The notes: generated by a model from the sequence alone, not told the origin. DNA of 64,000 nt from Aralia elata (GCA_034770075.1 CM068388.1:18843206-18907205), one strand, 5' to 3'; shown: positions 44,287 through 57,151, counted from the stretch's first letter. Translations and numbers: made by a program.

Positions 44287-47183
44287 GATTCCAGAGGAGG
44301 GAGATACTGATGACCTTCGCAGGAAGATGAAACAGATGGAGGAGACCATCCAATCTCTAAAAGGCATAGGCCCCTGGGTAGGGTTAATTATGCAGATCTG
44401 TGTGTCTTGCCCGGAGCCAGATATCCAGAAAAGTTCAAGGTCCTCGAGTTTGAGAAATACAATGGGAAGGGGGATCCTTATACACATCTGAAAATCTACA
44501 TTGGGGAGTTGGGATCTTATGCAGAAGACGAAGGTCTAAGGATGCAACTTTTCCAAAAGAGCTTGACAGGAGAAGCGAGAATCTGGTATGCCCGTCTTGA
44601 CAGCGCCCGGATTCACAATTGGGAGGAGTTGGCCCACACCTTCTTAACATAGTATAGCTTCCAGGCACAAATGGCCCCGGATAGATACCAAATGACAAAA
44701 GTTAAGAAGCAACCTAGGGAGTCTTTCAGGGATTATGCGCAACGATGGAGGGGTATGGCTGCCCAAGTGAATCCTCCAATGAGCGAGTCAGAGATGGTGA
44801 TGACCTTCGTAGATATTCAGGAGGCCCCGTATTATGAGCGGGTTATATCAGGGATTGGTAGACCCTTTGCTGAGATGATTAAACACGGAGAAATGGTGGA
44901 TATGGGGTTGAAATCCGGCAAAATTCGGGATCTCACGGCTTTGGAAACAGCTGCAGAACAAATCCAAAGCGGTAACTATGGCGGCACTTCCCGTAGGGTC
45001 CAAAAGAAGAAGGAAGAGGATGTTTCCCTCGTCATACAAGGATCTTCTAGAAAGACAGAGAGCAATCCTCCAGTACAGGGGCAGAGAGTGGGGCCATCCC
45101 GGCAGCCTAACTTCACTGATCAAAGGGTAGAGGGGCGAAGGAGATTTGAGGCCTCGCAAAATCGGGTATTCACCCCGCTCGGGGAGCCTCTTGAACGGGT
45201 ATTGGCGGTATTGATGGCCCAAAAGAAGATAATCAATTTGGCACCCCCGAGTGACCCAAAGGGAAGAAGGTTTGACCCAAGCAAGCGATGTGCCTACCAC
45301 TCGGGTTCCCCGAGTCATAATACGCAGGATTGTTGGACATTGAAGCATATAATTCAGAATTTGATTGATAATGGGGAAATTGTGGTGGAACAGCCAGACT
45401 CCCCAAACGTTAAGGTCAATCCCCTGCCTAGACATGATGGAGGTGGGGTCAATATGGCGGAGGACAGTGAAGTCGAGGGGCCGTCAAGGCTGAATTATAT
45501 GAAGAAAATGGATGAAATGATCAACATGATAAGTAATCACGGGAATGCACGGGGAGCACCCATTCGATTGATGGGTGTAAGTGGAAATATCCCGGAGGGA
45601 CCTGTCAAATTGGCGGCACCGAAACCCATCATTCTGGCAGCAAGACCGCAAATCCCTATCAGCAGTCTAAGGACGGTGCCATGGAATTATGGAGGGGTGT
45701 CAGAGGAAGCGGCCAGTTGTGCTTCTGTGACGACAAAGGGGAATCCCTTGTATCTTCTCGAGCGAGTCCTGGAGTGCCAAAAGAAGAAAAATGAAGAGAT
45801 ATCCGAGGAGAGGGCCATGGAATTCTTGAAGAGGATGGACCATCCGGAGGCGAGAGGGATCCAGATTTTAAATGAGGAGTTGACCCTGTCATCAATCATG
45901 GACTTGGTGTTATCATCCAATGAGCACTGCAAAACCCTGGCAAAAGTCCTGGAGGAGGCACACGTGCCCAAAGAAATTAGTGAGGAAGGTTTCGGCCAGC
46001 TGGTGGGCCATCTGATGGAGAGCGATGTAATATCCTTTGCAGATGAGGACATCCCCAAGGAGGGAAGGGGGCATCGAAAACCGCTACATATTGCGGTAAT
46101 CTCCTCGGGATATATCATGAATGGGGTGCTGATCGATGGGGGGTCGGCATTGAATATTTGTCCCCTCAGTACATTGCAGAAGATGAACATTAATCCCAAG
46201 CGCCTACGGGCCAGTCATATAGTGGTGCGAGCCTTCGATGGTTCCCGGAGGGATACAATTGGAGAAATAGAATTGCCGGTGGAAATAGGACCCTGTACTT
46301 TTGATATCTCTTTCCAAGTCCTAGATATTGCTGCCAGTTATAACCTGTTGTTGGGAAGGCCGTGGATACACATGGCCGGGGCAGTTCCGTCCACGCTACA
46401 CCAGCAAATCAAACTTATCATCGATGGGAATCTGGTGACAATCTCGGCCGAATGTGATGACCCTTCTCCTCCCAGGAATGGCCTGCCGGTAATTAATGTG
46501 GACGAGTCGACGGCACCTGCCAGTTTTTAGGCGTTGGAAATCAGTACTCCCCACTACAGATGCTTGGGAGCCCCAGCTGTGAAACCCAAGGTCTCTCCAG
46601 AACTTACCTTCGTGGTAAAAGAAATGATGAAAATGAAATTCCAGCCTGGACAGGGGTTAGGAAAGAGTAGCCAAGGAATCACCAAGCCCATTCAACTACC
46701 CCATCAGATAGGCAAAGTAGGTTTGGGATATCGTGAGGACATAGCCCGGAGACACCGTCAAAGCATGGCTCCGATTCGACTGGTTGGTAGTCCGGTGACC
46801 AAGGTCAAGAGTGAGCAGGGGACTAGCGAGCCTGTGACTAGAGCAGGGGGTGAAGATTTTCCCCCCACAAATGATGAGTCAGCCAAGAGGGAAGGTTTCC
46901 TACAGGAGGTCGCGAAAGAATTCGAAACCAAGTGCTATATCCCCGGACAATTAACAAGCAGTGGAGAGGGGGTGAATGTCGCCACACCAGGGGCCCAACA
47001 AGGTGTGCCTATCATCGATTGGGCAGGGTTGATTATTCCTAAGGAAGGTATGAAAGGAGACTCAGGCGATGTGGTCGTGGTCATCGGGGAAGTGTCCGAT
47101 GTGAAGCCACCTTTTAGCCAGCGCATATCGTCTGACTTGATCGTCGACAACTGGACCGTGAAACCAGTGATATCCAAACAAGG
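43904..47183 (+). pseudogene. Gag-protease-G-patch polyprotein of element E, broken
   Basis: Capsid polyprotein and aspartic protease, matching C. The inner start at 44018 (MADLP) is shared with C. A frameshift near 44378 moves the frame; TAG at 44650-44652 and TAG at 46528-46530 replace CAG codons present in C. Capsid core about 44420-44930. Knuckle CAYHSGSPSHNTQDC from 45289. Protease DGGSALN at about 46135. G-patch KFQPGQGLGKSSQGI at about 46636-46680. The frame reaches the intron donor at 47183. Confidence 0.9.
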
Positions 47184-47351
47184 GTAAAACCCAACATCAG
47201 GGTGGTAGACCCCAGAGGACGGGATGATGAAGAAGTTTATTTTTGTTGTTGTTTTGTATTTTGCATAATTATGTCGTTTCTTCAAGTTATCTGAAAATGT
47301 GATCATCGTGGAAAATAACTTATATATGACAAGTATTTTGTTTCATGTCAG
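47184..47351 (+). other. Intron between gag-pro and pol of element E (168 bp)
   Basis: Donor CAAGG|GTAAAACCC and acceptor TTTCATGTCAG|GTGTACC. Splicing skips the gag-pro stop TAA (47185-47187) and joins GG|G TGT ACC in frame. Same sites and almost the same length as in C. Confidence 0.75.
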
Positions 47352-50300
47352 GTGTACCAATTTGAGTAATCCTTGCCTAACAAACGGTCTTCCAAATTTG
47401 AATGATGATTATGATTTTGACATTGAGCTGGATTTCGATTTGATGGGCATTGAGCAAGACGAGACAGATTACGATGACGCGCCTGAAGAGATCAAAGGAT
47501 GGGTCGAGGATAAACCCAAACCCAATTTGGACCAAACCATCACTATAGACATCGGAACCCCGAACAAGACAACAGAACTCAAGATAGGGACAGACCTTAC
47601 CCCCAGCCAAAAAGCAGAAATGGCAGAGTTGCTAAGCCAATATGAGGATGTCTTTGCCTGGTCTCACGAGGATATGATCGGATTGTCCACCGACATTGTG
47701 GTACACCGGTTGCCCATCAAGGAGGGTTTCAGGCCTGTCAAGCAGAAACTAAGGAAGTTGAAACCGAAGTGGAGCTTAAAAGTGAAGGAAGAGATCATCA
47801 AACAGTTTAAAGCGGGTATCATTATGGTGTCCACTTACCCAGAGTAGCTGTCCAATGTAGTCCCAGTGGCTAAGCCTGGAGGAAAGGTGAGGGTATGTGT
47901 AGACTACAGAGATCTAAACAAGGCCAGTCTCAAAGATAACTTCTCGGTGCCTTTCATACACATCCTGGTGGATAACACAGCCTAGTACGAGATGTACTCT
48001 TTTGTGGATTGCTTTGCGGGGTATCATCAAATAATGGTGGCGGAAGAAGATCGGGAAAAGACCGTGTTCATCACCCCTTGGGGCACCTTCTGCTATAGAC
48101 GATTGGCTTTTGGTCTCACAAACACAGGGGCCACTTATCAGAGAGCCATGATGGCCCTGTTCCACGACATGATGCATAAGGAGATAGAGGTCTACGTGGA
48201 TGACATTATCGTGAAGTCAAGGGTAGAATCGGATCATATAACCCATCTCAAAAAGCTATTTGACCGGCTCAGAAAGTATAATTTGAAGCTCAATCCAGCA
48301 AAGTGCGCTTTCGGAGTACAGTCGGGTAAGCTCTTGGGATTCCTGGTTAGTGATCGAGGCATTGAGTTAGATCCGGCAAAGATTAAGGCCATTGTGGATA
48401 TGTCGGCACCTCACTCTGAGAAGGAGATAAGAGGATTCCTCGGAAGAATAAACTTCATCAGCCGCTTCATATCCCACCTGATGACTACGTGCGAGCCAAT
48501 TTTCAAACTGTTAAGGAAAGGTGCTTCACAAGAATGGAATGAGCAATGTCAGAAGGCTTTTCAGACCATTAAAAAGCAGCTGACAGAGGCACCAGTGCTG
48601 GTACCCCCGAAGGATGGGATCCCTCTGTTTATGTATATATCGGTTAATGCCATTGCAATGGGATGCATGCTGGGGCAGAAGAATGAGGCGGATAAAGAGC
48701 AGGCCATCTATTACCTCAGCAAGAGATTTAGCCAATGTGAACAGAATTACACTCCCATCGAGAAGACCTGCTGTGCTCTGGCCTGGGCTACCGGGAGATT
48801 ACGGCACTACCTCCAGGGGCATACTACATACCTGATATCGAGAATGGATCCCTTGAAATATATCTTTGAAAGGCCCATGCTGAACTGTCGACTTTCAAGA
48901 TGGCAGTTAATCTTACAACAGTTCGACATGGTATACGTAACCCAGAAGGCCATGAAAGGGTAGGGAATCGCAAATCAGTTGGCAGAAACCCCGTCAGGAG
49001 GGATGGAGCCGTTAGAAACTCCTCTACCGGGCGAAGATATATTTTGGGTGTCAGACACGAAATGCAATGACGAGGGACAATTCTGGAAGCTGTATTTTGA
49101 TGGTGCCATGAATGCTGAAGGGGCAGGAGCCGGAGCGGTCCTGGTCTCTATCACTGGAGAGCAGTACCCTGTGGCCACTAAACTGAAATTCAGCAATTCG
49201 AACAACACCGCTGAATACGAAGGATGTATCTTGGGACTCCGCTTTGCCCGCGATATGGGAGTGAAGAGACTAGCGGTGTTCGGGGATTCAGAACTGGTAA
49301 TCAGACAGGCGATCGGGGTGTACAACACTAAAGAGCTTCGGTTACTCCCATACCATCGTTGTGTTACCGAGTTGATGCAAGAGTTCGAAGATATCGCCTT
49401 CCGCCATATTCCCCGGGGACGGAATGATTTTGCTAATGCATTGGCAACTCTGGCTTCCTTAATTCATATAATCAAAAGAAAAGAGGTTCCGCAGATTGAG
49501 ATAGCAGTACAGAATGCCCCGGCATATGAGGAACATGTGGCAGTATTATCAGACGAGGTGGTGTTGCCAAGGCAGCCTTGGTATCACGACATAAGGGAAT
49601 ACCTAAGGGATAGATCCATTCCCGACCAGGCGAGCCGAGCTGAGAGGATGAGGATTCAAAAGATGGCAATGAAATTTTATCTGAGTGGAGATTCACTATA
49701 CAAGAGGGATGCTGGGTTGGGACTGTTGCAATGCGTAGATGAGACACAGGCCTAAAAGATTATGAACGAAATACATGGTGGAGTGTGTGGGCCACACATG
49801 AGTGGGCCGATGTTGGCGAAAAAGATCTTGAGAACGGGGCATTACTGGTTAACCCTAAAAGCCGACTGCGATGATCATGTCAAACGGTGTTACCAATGTC
49901 AGGCGCACGGTAATGTGATCCATACGCCTCCCAATGAACTGCACTGCATGACCTCCCCGTGGCCATTCTCAATGTGGGGAATGGATGTAATCGGGCCAAT
50001 AGAGCCCAAGGCAAGCAACGGGCACCGATTCATTTTCGTCATAATCGATTATTTCACCAAATGGGTAAAGACAGCCTCTTTCCCAAAAGTCACTCAGGAG
50101 GTCATCGTCGGTTTCATCAGGAATAATGTCATTTGTCGATATGGGCAACCTGAGGTTTTGGTCTCCGACAATGCCAAGAATTTGAACAACGCCCTCATGA
50201 AAGGATTATGCGACCAATTTAAGATCAAACACCTCAACTCTGTCATTTACCGTCCCAAAATGAATGGGGCAGTGGAGGCTGCCAATAAGAACATCAAGAA

Positions 50301-50826
50301 AATCATGGCGAAAATGTCTGCTAACCATCGGGGATGGCCAGATCTGCTACCCCTCACCCTGCTGGCATACCGAACATCAACGCGTACTTCTACAGGGGCA
50401 ACCCCTTACGCTTTGGTGTATGGAATGGAGGTCGTTCTGCCAATTGAGGTTGAGATGGCGTCCCTCAGAATAGTGATCGATGCTCAGATAAGCGAGGAGG
50501 ATTGGATGCAAAGTCGATACGACCAATTGGCCCTAATTGATGAAAGGAGGGTGGCTGCTGTTTTACACGGTCGGCTATATCAGCAAAGAATCTCTCGATC
50601 ATATGACAAAAGGATAAGACCTCGGAATTTCAAGGAGAATGACCTGGTGCTAAAGAGAGTCATGCCTTGCCAAGACGAAGCCAAAGGGAAGTTTGCCCCA
50701 AACTGGGAGGGACCTTTTGTGATTAAGAAGGTGCTATCCGGAGGAGCCCTCATATTGCAAGAGATGGATGGTGAGGTATTTCCACAACCCCTAAATTCCG
50801 ACTCGATGAAGCGGTTCTACGCTTGA
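47352..50826 (+). pseudogene. Pol of element E: RT, RNase H, archaeal RNase H, integrase
   Basis: RT core with VCVDYRDLNKAS (about 47893), RLAFGLTNTGATYQ and YVDD (48193-48204); degenerate RNase H (YTPIEKTCCALAWA); archaeal-type RNase H (YFDGAMN at about 49093, NNTAEYEG, FGDSELV, RGRNDF); integrase HHCC finger (49774-49900), core acids in GMDVIGP, VSDNAKN and GAVEAANKN, and SH3-like tail to the TGA at 50826. Four premature stops: TAG 47845-47847 (Trp in C), TAG 47983-47985, TAG 48961-48963 and TAA 49753-49755 (Gln in C). All catalytic residues of RT, archaeal RNase H and integrase are still encoded. Confidence 0.93.
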
Positions 50827-51337
50827 ATCATCAGTCCTCCTTTTCTTTGAGGAGCGAACTACGTAGGACCTGATCTCCCAACTTGTGGGGGTACGTAGGC
50901 AGCCATCTCGGCACGGTCCGATCCCTTTAAAAAAAATAATCCTTTCCCTAAAACAAAACCGATCCCCAACAGCCAGATAAACCTTCCTAAACCCTCAAAA
51001 CTTTCCCGAAACCAGCCCCTAATCAAATTCATCCCAAGTAACCTAAACCTAGCCCAACCAAACAATGAGCCAAAATCCAAGTCTCAATCCGATGAAATCT
51101 ACAGGGGTGCGGCAACATCTGTCAGATCTCCATCAAGGCTTGAGAAGAGAAAGAAGGTGAAATGTCAAAATCATAGCCAGCGGGATAAAATGAAGATCCA
51201 ATGAAAGGCATCGATACGATAAGAGGGAAAATGACTAAATTTAAATGGATGTCTATATATATAAGTCATTTTGTTATGAGATTTCTTTTTTCAATAACCG
51301 ATGAAATTAACATAGTCTATGCAGGAAATAAAACAAT
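50827..51337. other. Convergent spacer after pol in element E
   Basis: ACTACGTAGGACCTGATCTC and GGGGGTACGTAGGCAGCC near 50858-50905 are conserved with C. No gene seen. Confidence 0.6.
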
Positions 51338-52903
51338 CTACAAATCTGCAACTAACTGAAGCAGGATGGATAAACTGGTGGATAGATCCGAATCATCAGC
51401 GTCCCCTACAATCTGCTGCCCCAGCATGTCGATGCGGTCTAATAAGGCAGTGGCTCGGCTGACAGTCCCAGAATGTGCATCTATGACTGTCCTGGCCTGA
51501 AAAACAATGGCATCTCTGTCAGCTATGGCAGCATCTCTGGCTAGAATAGCAACATCTCTCTCAGCAATGGCGGCATCCCTCTCAGATTCAATAGCAATCA
51601 AGGACAGTCGGATCCGGCTATGTTCAGTGTCCTGGCTAGGGGGAGAATCGGCTGAGAACGAGTGATATATGGTATCGTCTGGGAAAGTCACTCCAGAGTC
51701 ATCAAAAGTCTCAGTCTGACTCACACCAACCGCATCCGAATCTCCGCGCAACCACTGCACATAAGCGAATGTCTGGATGGGGCAACTATCATTATACTCG
51801 ACCAGGATCCTACGAGGCCAAAGATCATATACCCGCAGTAGATCTCTCTCTGTCTGGGATGATATAAGGAATCGGTATTCGGCCGTGCCCGTGAAGAGGT
51901 GAAAATCCTGTGTCTGATCAAACTGCCCCATAACCGCCAGGGGATGATAAGTCGTCACACCCCTCAGGCCAGCAATAGGGATGAAATCCAGGGTAGGCAC
52001 GTGAGTCAAAAAGCTCATAAAGGAGCAATAACCCGAGTAGATCAGGAGATGAAAAGGATCCTCAATAACCGACAAAAATGCTATCCAGGAGGCCGCATCA
52101 ATACAGCTCACGGGATGAAATGAGAACTGCGTGGTTATGTCATGGCTGAAGCAAAACCCTTGGCGACGGAAGTGGCCGATGGGAATGAGATGACTCATGA
52201 ACCACATGTACAACAAAGTCGAGCTCCCTCGGAACACTCTGCCTCGGAAAGACTGGCAATATGAGGCTGACATGTAAGTATCTGCCAATATCATGGGAAA
52301 AATGGTGTGATCCTCCTGAAGGGCTCTAACGGCCGCGACAACCCGCATGTCCAACTAATCGGGTCCTACGGGCAAGTACAAAACTGAGACGACACAGGCC
52401 ATCAAAACGTCTACTCTCAAGGCGTCCCAACGCTCCTCAGACACGGAAAAATCACCGAAGAAAAGACGAAAACGGTCGGGTGAGCCAAATCGATCAATCA
52501 AGAACTGAAGGGGAACCATATGGTCTGATGTGATCACCGATAGCAGAGCTGTCCTCCGCAACCTAGTGAAGGTCAAGAACTGACGACGCATGGAACCAGC
52601 TGTGACCCTGGCACAAAGTCTATCCAAGGGCAGGCCGGTGAAGCGAGCATACTCCTCAAGAGTGGGGGTTAACTCTACTGTCCCTAATCTGAACGCCTGA
52701 CGGGCAGGGGCACAATAACTCAGAATACCCTCCACAAAGCCCGTTGGCACCTGAAAGGTTAATAAGGACCGGGAATGGCCCAAAAGGCCATCTGCGATAA
52801 CCCTGTCGGCCGGCAATAAACTGTCCAACCAACGTAGGAGACTGCCAATCAACCCTGTGGGAGAGATGGGATCCAAACGTACCACGACATCTGAGGACGA
52901 CAT
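51338..52903 (-). pseudogene. Antisense DUF7745-like gene of element E
   Basis: 521 codons from ATGTCGTCC at 52903, after a TTTTTTCACAG acceptor-like site. Motifs ELTPTLEEYARFTGLPL, FFGDFSVSEERWDALRVD and SQTERDLLRVYDLW match the copy in C. The C-terminus has repeated AIAERDVAILARDAAIADRD (coiled-coil-like). One nonsense codon, TAG near 52352-52354, replaces a Gln codon of C. The frame is otherwise open, an unusual degree of preservation for a strand opposite to the element transcript. Function unknown. Confidence 0.8.
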
Positions 52904-53117
52904 CTGTGAAAAAATAGTATCAAAAAGACTGTACAGGGGTCATTTCTATCCATAAATAAAAAGCATGCATCATACAGTTAATAATAATGCGAATGAAGTT
53001 CATAGAGATAAAAGATAAAAATTGTGCATAAATAAATAAATGAGTTCAGTACATAGTACATAAAATGGAAAATGAATCTAAACAGGTGCAGGTACAAAAG
53101 CCCTATCCTATCCTGAT
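52904..53117 (-). other. Spacer or intron between antisense genes of element E
   Basis: Contains TACAGGGGTCATTTCTATCC, also found in C (inverse, near 14575) and as remnants in D. A plant-type acceptor ends it at 52904. Whether PMD and DUF7745 are one spliced gene or two cannot be decided from sequence alone. Confidence 0.5.
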
Positions 53118-55141
53118 CTAAATAAAGTCAATCTCATCTATAAAAGCGGGATCCTCAAACTGATCCCCTGGGGTCGTCGAAGTCGGAGGCCCAAAGTTCA
53201 TGTTGGGGATGTATGGCTGCGCTATGGCATCTGATGAGCTCGGGCCCACGTCATAACCCGCACCGTCAGGATCGTAGGCGTAAGCATCCTCTGGAGTCCA
53301 GCCTAACACCCGAAGATATAGCGACAGCTGCTCCACCTGACGGGTCAAAGTGGCAATCTGCTCGGCATGAGTGGGAGTCCGAACGCATGCGGCCCAATCA
53401 GTCATCATCGCTGAGCCTGGAACTATATCCCCAAGAAAGAAAGTGGCTCGGGTCTGAGGACCGATGGTGCGAGGCACCCACCAGGTCCGGAAGGCCTCGC
53501 TCGTACTGGGACCTGTAGACAGCATCTGACCATCCTCCCCGGCTAGCATGATCTCCGAAGGCTGAGAATCCAATGGCCAGGAAGTAGTGAAGGGAAGGGA
53601 GTGCGGGATGCGGATCTCTCCAGTAACGCATCTGAATGCGCGCTCCCCCAGGTACATCACCCATCCTCAAACACTCTGCAAAGTGAGGCGACGGGTAGAA
53701 AGTACGAACTCCGGGCCAGAAGGATGCCCATCATCAAATCCCACGGCCAGATGCTCGGGGAGGTAGGGAACCCAGACGACATCAGCAGCCGTGATCAGCT
53801 CCAGCTGGATGCGGCAGTGTGCAAAGCTGCCAGATACCGGGACCTCCTCCAAGGTGCTATGATGCCATCGCCGGCCCCGGGGATAAGTGTCCAGGCCAAG
53901 AGTAGTGACGGGCCTCAGGCATGGAAGGCGCTCGTAGGCCCAGAACTGCGAACAGAAATAGTGAAAAGCATGAGTAACCGACGAATGCAGGAAAGAGAAA
54001 TAAATGAAGGAAAGTCCAGTAAGAAGGGAGGAAAAGAAGCCTCACCAGCAAGAAGTGATAAAATCCGAGCCAAGCATCTGTCTGGCCCTCCGAACGTAGA
54101 CGCAGACCGTGGAGGAAGTAGGCAAAGTGAAAGACCCCCAATCATAGTCACTGATCCGGTCCACGTCTCTGACAGCCCCTACGACGCTGAAATGAATGGT
54201 GGAGGAGTTGTTCCCTGGGAAACAACCCCTCATAATGGTCAGGAACAGGCGTCGTAGCAAAATGTCTCGGGTGCCCTGATCCGCTGGAATAGGCAGTGCG
54301 TACAGACCCCCGACAGCATCGACAGCCAAAGCACTGGATCGAATGCTACGGGCCTTAAAGACCCGGTCATCTGCAGCAAAGCCCAATAAAGCCCGGACCT
54401 CCGCTGGAGTGATGTCAAGATCCAGAGGGACGCGGGATCCAGTGAACTCGATGCCCGTGATGCACCTCCAGTCCCAGGGGGTCAACACAACCTCACAATC
54501 CAGAAGGTGAAGGGACTGGGTCTGGTGAAACCATCTCTCGGACAAAGCCCGCATATAACCCCAGGGGCACTGACGGGGGATGATAGTGAAAAAGTGACGG
54601 AAGCCCCAGGAGTCCACCACCGCCCGGTACTCACTGTGCAGAGCTGTATAGAGGGAATATATGTTGAACCAGTTACCCCTCGGCTGAGTAAACTCAGGCA
54701 CCTGGGGGCGATCACCAATGGGTTAGTCTAGATAAAAGGGGAATTGAGAAATTGAGAATGAAATGAGAATGGAATTGAATATACCTCATTAGCTACAAGA
54801 GATGCCGAGGGGTGACGACTAAGATCCCGACCCAAAAGATCGGGTATCTGCACATGGGCGCCAGAAGGAGCGTGATGAGTAGATGGAGCCGGTGTGCTGG
54901 AAGATGGCCCCGCTGCCACAACCTCCGGAGGAGCAACCTCCTCAACGTCCGGATGATCGGGACGGATGATAGCCTCCGCCAAGCGGCGAGCCTGACGGGT
55001 CCGGGGAAGAGCAGGGGTAGGTGCAGCCCTACGACGACGAACACCCGATGTCCGAGACGCAGAGGAACTACTAGGAGCGTCGGGATCCAAAGCTGGAACA
55101 GAACAGGCAAGGAGGAAGGTAAGTTCCCTTTTTTTTGCCAC
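53118..55141 (-). pseudogene. Antisense plant mobile domain (PMD) gene of element E
   Basis: Exons, minus strand: 55141 (or an acceptor near 55094) to 54785; 54701-54046; 53945-53118. Introns of 83 bp (GTATATTC...CCCCCAG) and 100 bp (GTGAGGC...TTCGCAG) are both phase 0. Exon 1 is Pro/Ser/Arg-rich and probably disordered. Exon 2 has ALSERWFHQTQSLHLLDCEV, LTPWDWRCITGIEF and the DYDWGSF block; exon 3 starts with FWAYERLP. This order is that of the plant mobile domain, known in transposons and in the host proteins MAIN and MAIL1. Lesions: a 1-bp deletion after DYDWGSFT (near 54126, compared with C) and TGA at 53667-53669 where C has GGA. Confidence 0.8.
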
Positions 55142-55842
55142 AAATATTCCAATATTTATTTAATGCATCATGATGCATATTTGAAAAAAAAAAATTTTAA
55201 AAATTTCGGCAGAGTTCCGTCTGTAAAATGGACATCCCAGGCATAAGCCAAACATGTTTTCCATCAATCCAAGCCTCAAAACAGATCAAAGTTGCATTCA
55301 TATGTGTAATTACAGCATGTAAAGTACCATAATGCATGATTTTCTTTCAAAAAGGGAACAACAGTATGTGGGACCGCATCATGAACATAAAATAGGACTC
55401 ATACAGTTGACACATAGCATGTATATACGATAGTACCTAGCATAGCATTGTAAAGCATACATTTCTATCTCTAACCATGCAAATAGCCAAATGTATAGCA
55501 AAACATTGACGAAATTGAAAAGTGAACGCTCAAAGTGTTACCTGTGGCGCGTAGATCGATCCTACCGGAGCAGTTTTTGTAGAAAGGTTGGAATACTCGG
55601 CAAAAGGGTGTGCAAAGGTCTGAAAAATCGCGTGGGGTACGAATGAAAGTGACAGATCTGGGAAGCGGCAAGCCGTCCTTATGCCCGATCTTGGCCGCAG
55701 ATCCATCTGCGGCTGGCCCCAGTGGGTCCCCCTTGGTCCAATGCAAGTTTAATCGACCCTAAGGCCCATTTGACTCATAATGTGATAATAAAATGCGAGA
55801 TTTTGATGAATTGGGTGTCGAACACGACTTCTCAATACGACC
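55142..55842 (-). promoter_or_regulatory. Upstream region of the antisense genes of element E
   Basis: No domain-bearing gene. The frame 55746-55471 (91 codons) ends near a donor-like CGCGCCACAG|GTAACAC (about 55540) and could be a 5' exon. At 55694-55713 lies GCCGCAGATCCATCTGCGGC, the same palindrome found upstream of the TATA region in the D LTR. This suggests a promoter copied from an LTR, but that is inference. Confidence 0.4.
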
Positions 55843-56965
55843 GAGTGACCGGAGACGAGACCCGGCACTCACAAGACAATCGTCCGGCGACAAAAATCGG
55901 CGATTACGAGATGGATGTCCGGCGACGAAAACCGGCTCCGACAAGATAACCAACCGACGACGATACCCGGCCCCGACAAGACAATCGTCCGGCGACGAAA
56001 ACCGGCGATTACGAGATTGATGTCCGGCGACGAAAATCGGCTCCAACAAGATAACCAACCGGCGACGATAACTGGGGGTTACGAGATGGGTGACCGGCGA
56101 CGATACCCGGCCCCGACAAGACAATCGTCCGACGACAAAAACCGGCGATTACGAGATGGATGTCCGGCGACGAAAACCGGCTCCGACAAGATAACCAACG
56201 GGCGACGATAACCGGGGGTTACGAGATGGGTGACCAGCGACGATACCCGGCCCCGACAAGACAATCGTCCGGCGACGAAAACCGGCGATTACGAGATGGA
56301 TGTCCGGTGACGAAAACCGGCTCCGACAAGATAACCAACCGGCGACGATAATCGGGGGTTACGAGATGGGTGACCGGCGACGATACCCGGCCCCGACAAT
56401 ACAATCGTCCGACGACAAAAATCGGCGATTACGAGATCGATGTCCGGCGACGAAAACCGGCTCAGACAAGATAACCAACCGGCGACGATAACCAGGGGTT
56501 ACGAGATGGGTGACCGGCGACGATACCCGGCCCCGACAAGACAATCGTCCGGCGACGAAAACCGGCGATTACGAGATGGATGTCCGGCGACGAAAACTGT
56601 CTCCGACAAGATAACCAACCGGCGACGATAACCGGGGGTTACGAGATGGGTGACCGGCGACAATACCCGGCCCCGACAAGACAATCGACCGGCGACGATA
56701 ACCGGCGATTACGAGATGGATGTCCGGCGACGAAAACCGGCTCCGACAAGATAACCAACCGGCGACGATAACCGGGGGTTACGAGATGGGTGACCGGCGA
56801 CGATACCCGGCCCCGACGAGACAATCGACCGGCGACGATAACCGGCGATTACGAGATGGATGTCCGGCGACGAAAACCGGCTCCGACAAGATAACCAACC
56901 GGCGACGATAACCGGGGGTTACGAGATGGGTGACCGGCGACGATACCCGGCCCCGACAAGTCGAT
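55843..56965. repeat. 140-bp tandem array in element E
   Basis: About eight units of 140 bp, same family as in D. The left six or so have ACAATCGTCCGGCGACGAAAA in one quarter; the right two have ACAATCGACCGGCGACGATAA as in D. Variants are thus clustered by neighbour, as expected from local unequal exchange. Not coding. Confidence 0.95.
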
Positions 56966-57151
56966 CATCCGCATCAACACCCTTTTTCTGAATGTTTTGC
57001 ATCCATTGCATCTTACGTTGCATCATAAATTATATGTGTTGCATCACGTATGTATTGTCATCCTTGTGCACTATCATTCAGGCATCGAGTGTCTATTCTT
57101 TATCCTGTTCATTTTATTAAACATTGCATAAACATGATAAAGAGGGGCAGC
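56966..57151 (+). promoter_or_regulatory. 3' untranslated region and polypurine tract of element E
   Basis: Ends with AAAGAGGGGCAGC (57139-57151) directly before the 3' LTR, identical to C and D. The rest resembles 12043-12212 of C in inverse complement. Confidence 0.85.

Noticed and set aside
53601..54257. Plus-strand 218-codon frame in element E
   Set aside because: It is the complement of the PMD exons and intron and is not conserved as a frame in C.
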